DNA of 64,000 nt from a virus. The DNA lies in the IMG/VR virus record IMGVR_UViG_3300034683_000092, positions 1-64,000 of that record. One strand, written 5' to 3'. The notes beneath the pieces are model-generated. The model saw only the letters and a program-made list of their open reading frames with translations. It did not search any database and was not told the DNA's origin. Shown here one piece after another: positions 9,579-17,085 of this stretch. Every line of letters begins with the position of its first letter. The first letter of the stretch is position 1. Made by a program: the position numbers and the translations under genes.

Positions 9579-9651
9579 TGTGAATAAATAGAATTGAACT
9601 ATTGACACAAGGATTTTCAGTCCTTTGCTCTACCAACTGAGCTATATTCAC
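9579..9651 (-). tRNA. tRNA-Phe (GAA)
   Basis: On the minus strand a full cloverleaf folds without mismatches: acceptor GTGAATA/TATTCAC, D-stem GCTC/GAGC, anticodon stem AAGGA/TCCTT with loop CTGAAAA (anticodon GAA), T-stem AATAG/CTATT with loop TTCAATT, discriminator A. No CCA is encoded. It lies 9 bp from the tRNA-Met gene, in the transcript between the capsid gene and the 8543-9544 gene. Confidence 0.95.
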
Positions 9652-9660
9652 ATTTAATAG

Positions 9661-9732
9661 TTGCGAGAGGTGGAATCGAACCACCGACCATTAGGATATG
9701 AGCCTAATAAGCTACCTCTGCTCTATCTCGCA
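9661..9732 (-). tRNA. tRNA-Met (CAT)
   Basis: Minus-strand cloverleaf: acceptor TGCGAGA/TCTCGCA, D-stem GAGC/GCTT, anticodon stem TTAGG/CCTAA with loop CTCATAT (anticodon CAT), T-stem GGTGG/CCACC with loop TTCGATT, discriminator A. The first pair is a proper U-A pair, which argues for an elongator Met tRNA rather than the initiator. A CAT anticodon could also be lysidine-modified to read AUA as Ile. Confidence 0.94.
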
Positions 9733-9735
9733 ATT

Positions 9736-9882
9736 AAGAGGCTAGAATAGTCTAGCCCCATCCGTTTTAAAGTGCAGTACGCCTGGCCTTGCAGGCGAGG
9801 CACTGTAGCGTTTTTACCGCTGATCTTTATATAGACTAGCCACGCTGTAGAAAGTGGCTAGGAGAAGCCGTATTAGCCTCTT
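9736..9882 (-). ncRNA. Structured RNA closing the major capsid mRNA
   Basis: A perfect 9-bp closing stem (AAGAGGCTA/TAGCCTCTT) brackets about 130 nt. Its 5' arm on the transcript overlaps the last codons and stop of the capsid gene. Inside are further helices: CTAGCCAC/GTGGCTAG, AGTGC...GCACT enclosing CGCCTG/CAGGCG, and GGCTAGA/TCTAGCC. The tRNA-Met begins 4 bp after it. It could protect or terminate the capsid mRNA or guide processing of the tRNAs. No known RNA family is recognised. Confidence 0.6.
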
Positions 9883-11378
9883 AGTAAGTTAGGTATTAAA
9901 GACATCGTTCTTGTTGCATCCAAGATGAATACTCCACCCCACCACATTCTGTGGTATACTGCTGCATCTTCGTCAAAAGACATGTTTTCGTTACCCCAGC
10001 GTCCAGTAAACGGATCTCTCAATCCCCACTGAATACCACGAACTTCCTCATGATTTTTGATCTTAGCTAACTGAATGTTAGGAGCATCAAAGTTTGTTCC
10101 GATATAAAGAATGTCATATCTATAAGATTCTGCTACGCCGCCATTTGGATGCATAATTTTATTACGTACTGGATCATCATAGAATGGATCTACCTCGACC
10201 TTTACGATAACACCATTAGGAGCTTTAAACTCTGTAAACTGGAATCCAGCAGACATTGCATTGTCGTGCAAGTTAGAACTAGTCTTGCTTATGATTGCAG
10301 GGTTCTGAGCATTCAAGAAGCTCATAGCCTTCCATCCAGAAACAGTATCTAGTACTGCCTTATGGAATTGAGTTGCTCCTCTTTCACCAGTCTTCAAGAT
10401 GAAGCGTCTTTCACCAAACCCAAGCTTAGTAGTAGAGATTTCAGTAAGTGCATCCTCAATAAGCTTCAAGCTAAAGTTATTGTAATAGATAGTATTACCA
10501 TAAGCCATCTGCGCACGAAGGCCATCACCTTGACGAATAACATTACCACTCTTACCAATGTTTAGATATTCACCATTTGAGTTTCTATTACTAACACCAA
10601 ATGAAATAACGTTTGATTTTTCCTCAGAGAATTGCTGTTCAATAGTAAGCTCAACGTGTGACATCCACATGTTAGAAACAACCTTTTTGCCATTTCCATC
10701 AACAAACGGAATACCAACAGCCACCTTTTTATTGATCATGTCGCCCTCTGCCTTGTGCTGAATACGAATTTGAGAGAACTCATTACGCATAGAGATTGGA
10801 GTAGAGAATCTAACATCACCAACTTTACGAGAACCGCCTCTTTCTACAGGAGAATATTCTACGCTAAAACGCTTACCAAGTACAAGTTGTCCAGCAGGCA
10901 TACCCTCTGTTACACCGCCAGCCATTTCGCACTTATAGACAGCATTAGAACCCTCCATCTTGGGGTCTGCCTTAATAAGTATTGGGTAAACTTCATTAAG
11001 CTCACCAACGATCATGTTGCCGTCAGCAAACCAATCTTCTGAGAATACTAAATAGAATGGTGATCCACCAACTCCGACATTTGCTACATCGCTTGCAGCG
11101 ACGATAGACCCGTCTTCTCTACGAGCCTCTAACAAAGGAATATTACGCCTTGAACTACCAATTACTTCCCAAAAATAATCATCATCATTATCAAAGTATT
11201 TAACTGGGAACTGTTTCAAGTACGCCTCAGTATTTTTTCCGTAATGCAAAGATAAAAGTTGAATCATTACATCACTTGCTTTCTGCGGACTCTTTCTGTA
11301 GATAGCACCAATATGATTATCTTTTGATGTGCCTTTCCACGATGTGAATCCGACCATTTGCCATTTTCCTAAAGCCAT
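9873..11378 (-). CDS. Major capsid protein
   Basis: 501 residues (MALGKWQMVGFTSWKG...). It resembles the capsid proteins of crAss-like and related Bacteroidota phages in length and in its C-terminal WGLRDPFTGRWGNENMSF and MWWGGVFILDATRTMSLIPN segments. The gene order of scaffold-like protein, this gene, then connector-type genes is the usual head module. HK97-fold assignment is inferred from this resemblance. It is preceded by its own short A/T-rich leader and followed by a stable structured RNA, consistent with high expression. Confidence 0.85.
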   Translation of the reverse strand: MALGKWQMVGFTSWKGTSKDNHIGAIYRKSPQKASDVMIQLLSLHYGKNTEAYLKQFPVKYFDNDDDYFWEVIGSSRRNIPLLEARREDGSIVAASDVANVGVGGSPFYLVFSEDWFADGNMIVGELNEVYPILIKADPKMEGSNAVYKCEMAGGVTEGMPAGQLVLGKRFSVEYSPVERGGSRKVGDVRFSTPISMRNEFSQIRIQHKAEGDMINKKVAVGIPFVDGNGKKVVSNMWMSHVELTIEQQFSEEKSNVISFGVSNRNSNGEYLNIGKSGNVIRQGDGLRAQMAYGNTIYYNNFSLKLIEDALTEISTTKLGFGERRFILKTGERGATQFHKAVLDTVSGWKAMSFLNAQNPAIISKTSSNLHDNAMSAGFQFTEFKAPNGVIVKVEVDPFYDDPVRNKIMHPNGGVAESYRYDILYIGTNFDAPNIQLAKIKNHEEVRGIQWGLRDPFTGRWGNENMSFDEDAAVYHRMWWGGVFILDATRTMSLIPNLLRG

Positions 11379-11404
11379 GTTTTATTATTTAAAAATTGTT
11401 ATTA

Positions 11405-12523
11405 TTACGAAAGATCTAATTCACCAGGGAGCTTAGTATTAGATTCTCTAGACGACCTGCTGCCGCCAATAGAAAAGCTTGAGCTATCGGATTTTAGCAT
11501 CTTTTCAAGATTACTTATTTTCTTTTTTGATTGTTTGTTAACCTCTTTATCTATTACTTTACCAATGTCTTTAAAGCCATCAGTCAGCGTGTATAATAGA
11601 TTGAGTTTATAATTGTATTCGACCTTGTTTTCTTTTGCATATTTTTGCAGAGCCGTCATTGGATTACCATTCTCATCCTTTGCAACAGCTTTCGTTGCGG
11701 TCTCATAAATTTGATTTTGCATCTTTTTATCAAGCGTTATTCCAGCAATAGGCTCTCTTTCATTAAATACCATATTCTTGAAATCTTCTGCCTCTTTCTT
11801 TTGCTTTTGAACGAACGCCTTATGTTCTTCTTCTTTCTCTTTTAGAATTTCATCATATTCTGATTTGAAGTAGTCCTTGCTGCTTTCTAAAGCCTCTAAT
11901 GCGTCTTCTTTGTCTGTGCCATTGTCTACTGATTTATCAGCTTCTTTCTTGGCTCTTTCAGGCTTAAAACCTCTATTGATATAGTCCTGATAAATTAATT
12001 GTCGCCTTAGATTCTCGCCATCTTCAGTCTCAGCATTTATATCGTCTTCTTTAATAGAGTTAAGAATATTAAGTGTCTTCTCAAACCCCTGGACTTCATC
12101 AACTGGGACTCCAGTTTCTAATGCAGTCTTAATGCGTTTTTGCGTTTCGTCTAAATGATTATCTATTTGCTTTTTAAACAAATCGATTAAATCATCAGCG
12201 TTTTTAACTGACTCTAGAGACTCGTTGTCTAAATCAAGAACTCCATCTTCGGCAAGAGCCTTCGCTATGGAAGCATAATTGGGAGAACTCATGTCTTCCA
12301 CATCTTCTTCTGGCTCATCCTTGTTTTGATCAACTTCTTCGGCTACTCCCTCTTGACTCTCAAATAATTCGTCATCGCCGCCGTCTCCTTCGTCAGATTT
12401 ATTGTCGTCTTTTTCTTTATTACTATCTGAACCTAGGTCTTCTAATCCACCTAGTTTATCCATGTCTTCTTCTGTGCCATTTCCCAAGGCATCAAATAGA
12501 CCGTTCTCTTCATCCCAAATCAT
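11405..12523 (-). CDS. Scaffold-like / head assembly protein
   Basis: 372 residues, very acidic in the first ~100 residues and helical and charged after that (long Lys/Glu stretches around 190-260). It is immediately upstream of the major capsid gene. These are features of phage scaffolding proteins, although no protease motif is visible. The gene has its own Bacteroidota-type promoter and a good GGGAGA ribosome-binding site in its leader. Confidence 0.75.
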   Translation of the reverse strand: MIWDEENGLFDALGNGTEEDMDKLGGLEDLGSDSNKEKDDNKSDEGDGGDDELFESQEGVAEEVDQNKDEPEEDVEDMSSPNYASIAKALAEDGVLDLDNESLESVKNADDLIDLFKKQIDNHLDETQKRIKTALETGVPVDEVQGFEKTLNILNSIKEDDINAETEDGENLRRQLIYQDYINRGFKPERAKKEADKSVDNGTDKEDALEALESSKDYFKSEYDEILKEKEEEHKAFVQKQKKEAEDFKNMVFNEREPIAGITLDKKMQNQIYETATKAVAKDENGNPMTALQKYAKENKVEYNYKLNLLYTLTDGFKDIGKVIDKEVNKQSKKKISNLEKMLKSDSSSFSIGGSRSSRESNTKLPGELDLS

Positions 12524-12551
12524 AATTCTCTCCCAATTTTAATTTATTTTG

Positions 12552-12583
12552 CAAATATAATACCTTTTACATTAATAACCAAA
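12552..12583 (-). promoter_or_regulatory. Bacteroidota-type promoter for scaffold-capsid unit
   Basis: On the minus strand, -33 box TTTG (12580-12583) is followed after 20 bp by -7 box TATATTTG (12552-12559), matching the Bacteroidota housekeeping consensus TTTG / TAnnTTTG. It drives the scaffold gene and probably the capsid gene. Confidence 0.8.
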
Positions 12584-12607
12584 GACGTTTTATCTCTGGT
12601 TATTAAT
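12571..12607 (-). terminator. Inverted repeat between exonuclease and scaffold genes
   Basis: An 11-bp perfect inverted repeat (ATTAATAACCA/TGGTTATTAAT) with a 15-nt loop. It lies past the stop of the exonuclease gene but overlaps the -33 box of the scaffold promoter. It lacks a clear U-run, so it could be a weak terminator, an mRNA end protector or an operator. Confidence 0.5.
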
Positions 12608-12636
12608 ATCCGTTTTTGTTTATTAATCCATTTTTA

Positions 12637-13569
12637 CTATTTAGGTATAGATGTTAATAAAAGCTTCCTGTCTTCTTTTGCTATGTTATTCGTTCTACTA
12701 CGTGACATCGCTCCGCAGTCCTTGCATCTATAGACCGTAAATTCTCCAGTGTTAGAATAGAAACGTTTCTTCTCTGCAACAAGTTCATGCGATCCGCAAC
12801 AACTACAACTAAGTGGTTTGTCTACATTATATACACCCATGTTAGGATGCGATTTCATCCAAGGCCTTAGTTTTAAGTATACTAGTTCTGTGATTTCTAC
12901 ATCGTGAACATTATATTCTAGCATCTGATTTAAAGCTGCAATATCTCCATCTAGGCATTTAGTCCATAAAGAAAACTCAGTCTTATGTTTCATCGGAATA
13001 CCAAATAACTTAGCTAGATAATCAAGCTTTTTAGATGTAAAAGAGAAAGACTGTTTAGCTATCTCTAATGTATCAACTTGTCTATAAGGAGATGGTGGTT
13101 TCATGCCAGCTAAAATAAATCTAGTGTTAATCTTCTTAATGTCAAACCTTCTAGAGTTGTGTCCTACTACAATATCTGCTTCGTCCAACAAAGTCCATAA
13201 GCCTTGTAAAATCTTTGAGTCGTCCTCCACTTTAGCGTCTAATGGATCTACTGCCATAGCATGCATATCACCACCAACCCATTTGGCCGACCAGCATATA
13301 ATAAAAAAGTCGCTTAGCAATTGCTCTGGGCTATTATAGTCATTCCATAAAGACCATATATAGGACCTTAAAGGAGACGTCTCAATATCTAGAACAAGTA
13401 TCTTTTGCTTTTCGTTATTATCAAATTTTACCGCTCCAAATCGAACGTTGCTTTTAGCCAATTTAATAACATCCTGAGTAACCTTAAATCCTTTAGCTAG
13501 CTTACCAGCACCCATGTTTAACAAATATGGCTTTTCACGCATTAAAGCCTCGATTTCTTTTAATTGCAT
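12637..13569 (-). CDS. DnaQ/RNase H-fold 3'-5' exonuclease with zinc ribbon
   Basis: 310 residues. The exonuclease motifs are visible: ExoI LVLDIETSPLRSYIWS (catalytic D and E near residue 57), ExoII VGHNSRRFDIKKINTRF (about 137-153), and ExoIII NVHDVEITELVY (catalytic D near 222). The C-terminus has four cysteines as CxCC and CxxC (SCSCCGSH ... YRCKDCG), a zinc ribbon. This belongs with the predicted RNase H-like 3'-5' nucleases (YprB-like). Its place inside the head module, rather than with replication genes, suggests a link to packaging or host DNA degradation. Confidence 0.8.
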   Translation of the reverse strand: MQLKEIEALMREKPYLLNMGAGKLAKGFKVTQDVIKLAKSNVRFGAVKFDNNEKQKILVLDIETSPLRSYIWSLWNDYNSPEQLLSDFFIICWSAKWVGGDMHAMAVDPLDAKVEDDSKILQGLWTLLDEADIVVGHNSRRFDIKKINTRFILAGMKPPSPYRQVDTLEIAKQSFSFTSKKLDYLAKLFGIPMKHKTEFSLWTKCLDGDIAALNQMLEYNVHDVEITELVYLKLRPWMKSHPNMGVYNVDKPLSCSCCGSHELVAEKKRFYSNTGEFTVYRCKDCGAMSRSRTNNIAKEDRKLLLTSIPK

Positions 13570-13573
13570 AATA

Positions 13574-14191
13574 TTAATTTTCTAGTTTTACAACTCGGAC
13601 AGAATCTATTCTAACCGATTTATTTTGATTCTCTAGCTTGTATTTTAATGTTTCGTCTTTTTTAAAATTGAATTTAATCAATCGTTTGAAAAATGGTTTT
13701 ACCCTATAGCTTTTTTCTATATAATAAATAAATGAAATATTGTCAGAAGACTCTGGAATGAATAAAATGCCTGTGCTATCTGCTTTTATTATGGCTTTAT
13801 TAAATGAGTCTTTTACAATTACTGTGTCTATCTCCAAATAGTGATCTATAACTTGAGGTATATAAAATGAATCTCTTAATGTTATAGCTGTTGAGCTAGC
13901 ATGTGTTGCTTGTTTGTTTTTGGATTCTATTGACTTTATCTTTTTTTCTAAAGACGTAACCATTGAATCTCCGCTTTCTTTCATTTGTCTTATATCCAAT
14001 CTCAATATAGCATTTTCTTTTGTGTTCTTGCTTATTATTCCTTTGTATGCGTTTATATTGTTATTAGATAGTTCAATCTCTTTATTTAGAGATTTGTTTT
14101 TATTAAAAAGCACTGCTGAGTATCCTATTAAAGATACTACAACAATGCCTAAGAATATGATAATCTTATTATTTATCATCTTGTTTATCAT
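13574..14191 (-). CDS. Spanin-like membrane-anchored coiled-coil protein
   Basis: 205 residues with one N-terminal membrane segment (IIIFLGIVVVSLIGYSAVLF) followed by a long charged coiled coil (about 30-95) and a globular C-terminal part. This is the layout of inner-membrane spanins or Rz-like proteins that link inner and outer membranes in lysis. It overlaps the holin-candidate gene by 23 bp, which fits a lysis pair. A Met four codons further in is an alternative start. Confidence 0.6.
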   Translation of the reverse strand: MINKMINNKIIIFLGIVVVSLIGYSAVLFNKNKSLNKEIELSNNNINAYKGIISKNTKENAILRLDIRQMKESGDSMVTSLEKKIKSIESKNKQATHASSTAITLRDSFYIPQVIDHYLEIDTVIVKDSFNKAIIKADSTGILFIPESSDNISFIYYIEKSYRVKPFFKRLIKFNFKKDETLKYKLENQNKSVRIDSVRVVKLEN

Positions 14192-14654
14192 TTAGATCAA
14201 CATCATAATGCCTAGATGATTTATCTACTAATATTTTTTGAGCTAATCTAGCCCATTTACTTCCATTTGCTGAACTTGCATTTTCAAGACACGATATAAG
14301 TTGTCTTATTGCATAAGCGCCAGTGACTATCCTAGTCAAAAACATATCATCTATTTGAATGATTATTTTGTCTATTGCATAAGCGGCTAATATTAAAAGC
14401 ATTGCCTCAAACAAATTACTTGTTGCCCTACGTATCTTGGAAGACGAGAGCTTGCCCTTGCTTTTTTTATTTAACTTCTTTACTCTTACTGATAATCTCC
14501 ATGCGAAATAACAATCAGCCAATGTTAGCCCTGCTGCTAAAGCAAGGAATATCATAATTGGCTGATAAAATGTTAAAACGCTTAATGCTAATGGAATAAT
14601 GTATTTGTTTAGTATATCGTTAGTGAGATAAATCCCTGTTTGGTTTGGTATCAT
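14169..14654 (-). CDS. Holin candidate (multi-pass membrane protein)
   Basis: 161 residues with at least three hydrophobic segments: about 15-50 (two closely spaced), and about 85-115. There is a basic linker between them (VRVKKLNKKSKGK) and a charged C-terminal tail. Size and layout fit a large phage holin. It is encoded directly before the spanin-like protein and after the portal gene. The second holin candidate is the small protein after GroEL. Confidence 0.6.
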   Translation of the reverse strand: MIPNQTGIYLTNDILNKYIIPLALSVLTFYQPIMIFLALAAGLTLADCYFAWRLSVRVKKLNKKSKGKLSSSKIRRATSNLFEAMLLILAAYAIDKIIIQIDDMFLTRIVTGAYAIRQLISCLENASSANGSKWARLAQKILVDKSSRHYDVDLNDKQDDK

Positions 14655-14694
14655 AGTTGTTAATATGGTTTTCTACGTCTCCCAAACATAGATA

Positions 14695-17019
14695 TTATTT
14701 ACTGCTTGTATTCTTTGTCTCTATTTTCTTCATTTCTATTTTAGACTTTTCATCAAACTGCCTTTTATCTTCATTTAAAAGCTCTCTTTCTTTATCTGTT
14801 AAAGATGCTTCTCCTTCAAGCTTCATCTTTTCTATTAAAAGTTTAGTTTGATTGTCCCTCTGATTTATCAAGTCTCTCAACGCCAGCTCTTTATCGACCT
14901 GTTCTAATTGCATCTGAGCTATTCGTTCGCTTGACTCTCTATTAGCTTTTGCTTCTTCTTGCCTCATCTGATTAAGCTTTTGCTCATCGTTTTCTATTCT
15001 TCTAGAAACAGATTGCATTGACGTATCAGAGTATATCTTTATAAGCGTAGAGAATGTCACTGCTTGATTTTGCATTGCGGCCTGTGCTAATGTATTAAGT
15101 CTATCAGCGTGCAACGCAGTAGAGTCTGATTCATCGTATACTAAACCATAGTCACATTCTGCGAATTCATCTCCATCAATGTTTATCACATTCATAGAGA
15201 AGTCGTCTAGTATATTCTGGAACTTCTTTGATTCACCCATCATAGCTATTTTAGCTGTTTCTATAAAACATTCTATAGCAGCTTTTTTGGCATCAGAGTG
15301 CATACTAAATAGCCATTCCGTTATATGCGATGATTGCAATGTCGCTCTTTCTATACCACCAACAGTTTCTCTTGAGCTAGTCTGACCCTCTCTTTGTCTT
15401 GAGATTCCAGCGACTTCACCCATCTCACTCTTAATGAATTCCATTAAGTTTATATGGTTTTGTATATAAGAACCAGTTTCTGCATCTAAAACTCCATTGG
15501 TATTGTTATTCATCATGCCAGAAAGCTTGCCTTTTGCAGCTCCGTAGTTTCCCTCTTTAAAGCTATCCGTGACTGCTATCTTGCTCTTCTTTGCGTAATA
15601 AAGCCATTTCTCTACGTCCCATCCAGATGGAATCATCGCTAAGTCTAACTTTAATATTCTACCCCAGTTAGCTGCAATGGCTTCATTTAGTCTGTCATTC
15701 AGAACATTATACATATAATTATAAGGTTTCATCATTTCAACAAGTGAGTAAGCTCTATTATTTGTCTGCGTATAAATCCTACCAACAATACCAAAGTGAC
15801 ATGCACTAGGGTTGCTTAGCCTATTGTATTGTATCTTTCTAGGTCTAATAAATGGGTATATGTCATCTCCTAGTTTAACGCCTTCCCATGCTTCGTTTAT
15901 CCAAAAAGTCTTTTCAGATTCCCCTAAATCTTTATTTATTTTATATGTCTCTGGATAAAACTCAGTTATCTCTTCCCCAGTCTCTGGGTCAAACGAAGTA
16001 ACTAGTTTAACCATGCGTCTTGACTTCCAAAAGAATCTAAGCCTTCTAATATTACCGTATTCATCCGTAGAAGCGTCATAGTAATGCGATGCTCCTGACG
16101 CAAATAACTGTATACCATTTAACAATTCGCTGGATTGAACGGCTTCGCCCTCTTCTCCAACAAATACAAAAGTCTCTCTTTCATCTCTGTTATGCATCTC
16201 GTCAGATGATGCACCTAGCATATCTCCATAAAGCTTTGCGCAATCCTCTTTTGTAAGATCTCTATAATAAATATCAGTTAGCTTTCCAGGACTACAATAA
16301 TCAGTTATTATAATCATATCTGCATCCTCTATCTTATTAGAGCTACCCATTTGGATTAAATCAACAGATCTTGTATCTAAAGCTTCTATAGTAGGCTCGC
16401 CACCTACAATGTCGCATGCGTATATCTCTTCTCCAGCAGTAAGACCGTGCATGAATCCATTATTAAAAATCATTGGAAAATTCAACTCTTTCCAATAATG
16501 ATTTAATAAAAAATTAGCTCTGACTTCTCTAATGTCTTGCCATTCGTATTTAAAGTAATCCTCTAATCTAGTGAGTTCCGCACTTGCAGACTCCTCATCA
16601 GGAAATGAGGCTTCTACCCATGATTGGATAGAAGCGCCTAAAGCAGCTTTTTTGTCGTTCTCCTTTGCTGATATAGCATCTGGATTAGTAACTATGATTC
16701 TTGGTATAGATTTTCTCTTATATTCCTCTCCCAAAAGAACATTAAGCTTGCTATTTATAATAGGCATGTGCTGGACTGTATCTGGAACAAAACCTGCATC
16801 TATACCGCTAGGGTTTAGCGTTGTTGCTATATCATCCATATGGATTTTTCCAGCAACTAAATCATAATTTATAATCTTTCGCCTTAGAGAAGAACGTAGC
16901 CCAGCGTCAGAAGATAGCCTCATGCTATCAGCCCATTCTATATTGGACTTTCGCCACTCTTTTGTCTTTTTGCTAAAAGGCAGTTGCTGTGGCGGAAATG
17001 TTCTTTTTTCTATTAACAT
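14695..17019 (-). CDS. Portal protein
   Basis: About 774 residues from ATG at 17019 (MLIEKRTFPPQQLPFS). I prefer this start because the -7 promoter box at 17035-17042 would place the transcript start downstream of the longer alternative ATG at 17052. The protein is large, with a long charged helical C-terminus (about 640-770) like the barrel helices of portals. It sits directly downstream of the terminase, as portals do in crAss-like and related phages. It forms the dodecameric DNA entry ring. Confidence 0.8.
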   Translation of the reverse strand: MLIEKRTFPPQQLPFSKKTKEWRKSNIEWADSMRLSSDAGLRSSLRRKIINYDLVAGKIHMDDIATTLNPSGIDAGFVPDTVQHMPIINSKLNVLLGEEYKRKSIPRIIVTNPDAISAKENDKKAALGASIQSWVEASFPDEESASAELTRLEDYFKYEWQDIREVRANFLLNHYWKELNFPMIFNNGFMHGLTAGEEIYACDIVGGEPTIEALDTRSVDLIQMGSSNKIEDADMIIITDYCSPGKLTDIYYRDLTKEDCAKLYGDMLGASSDEMHNRDERETFVFVGEEGEAVQSSELLNGIQLFASGASHYYDASTDEYGNIRRLRFFWKSRRMVKLVTSFDPETGEEITEFYPETYKINKDLGESEKTFWINEAWEGVKLGDDIYPFIRPRKIQYNRLSNPSACHFGIVGRIYTQTNNRAYSLVEMMKPYNYMYNVLNDRLNEAIAANWGRILKLDLAMIPSGWDVEKWLYYAKKSKIAVTDSFKEGNYGAAKGKLSGMMNNNTNGVLDAETGSYIQNHINLMEFIKSEMGEVAGISRQREGQTSSRETVGGIERATLQSSHITEWLFSMHSDAKKAAIECFIETAKIAMMGESKKFQNILDDFSMNVINIDGDEFAECDYGLVYDESDSTALHADRLNTLAQAAMQNQAVTFSTLIKIYSDTSMQSVSRRIENDEQKLNQMRQEEAKANRESSERIAQMQLEQVDKELALRDLINQRDNQTKLLIEKMKLEGEASLTDKERELLNEDKRQFDEKSKIEMKKIETKNTSSK

Positions 17020-17034
17020 AAAATTAAATTTTTG

Positions 17035-17066
17035 CAAAGTTAAATAAAACAATCGCCAACAGCAAC
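17035..17066 (-). promoter_or_regulatory. Bacteroidota-type promoter for portal gene
   Basis: The -7 box TAACTTTG (17035-17042) matches TAnnTTTG exactly and is followed by C, as in three other minus-strand promoters here. The -33 region about 20 bp upstream is GTTGC, a weaker match to TTTG. Confidence 0.6.
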
Positions 17067-17085
17067 TCTTTTTAATCTAAAAACA

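Noticed and set aside
16571-16867. Plus-strand reading frames opposite the portal, terminase and capsid genes
   Set aside because: They are antisense shadows of strongly supported genes, without leaders or family motifs.
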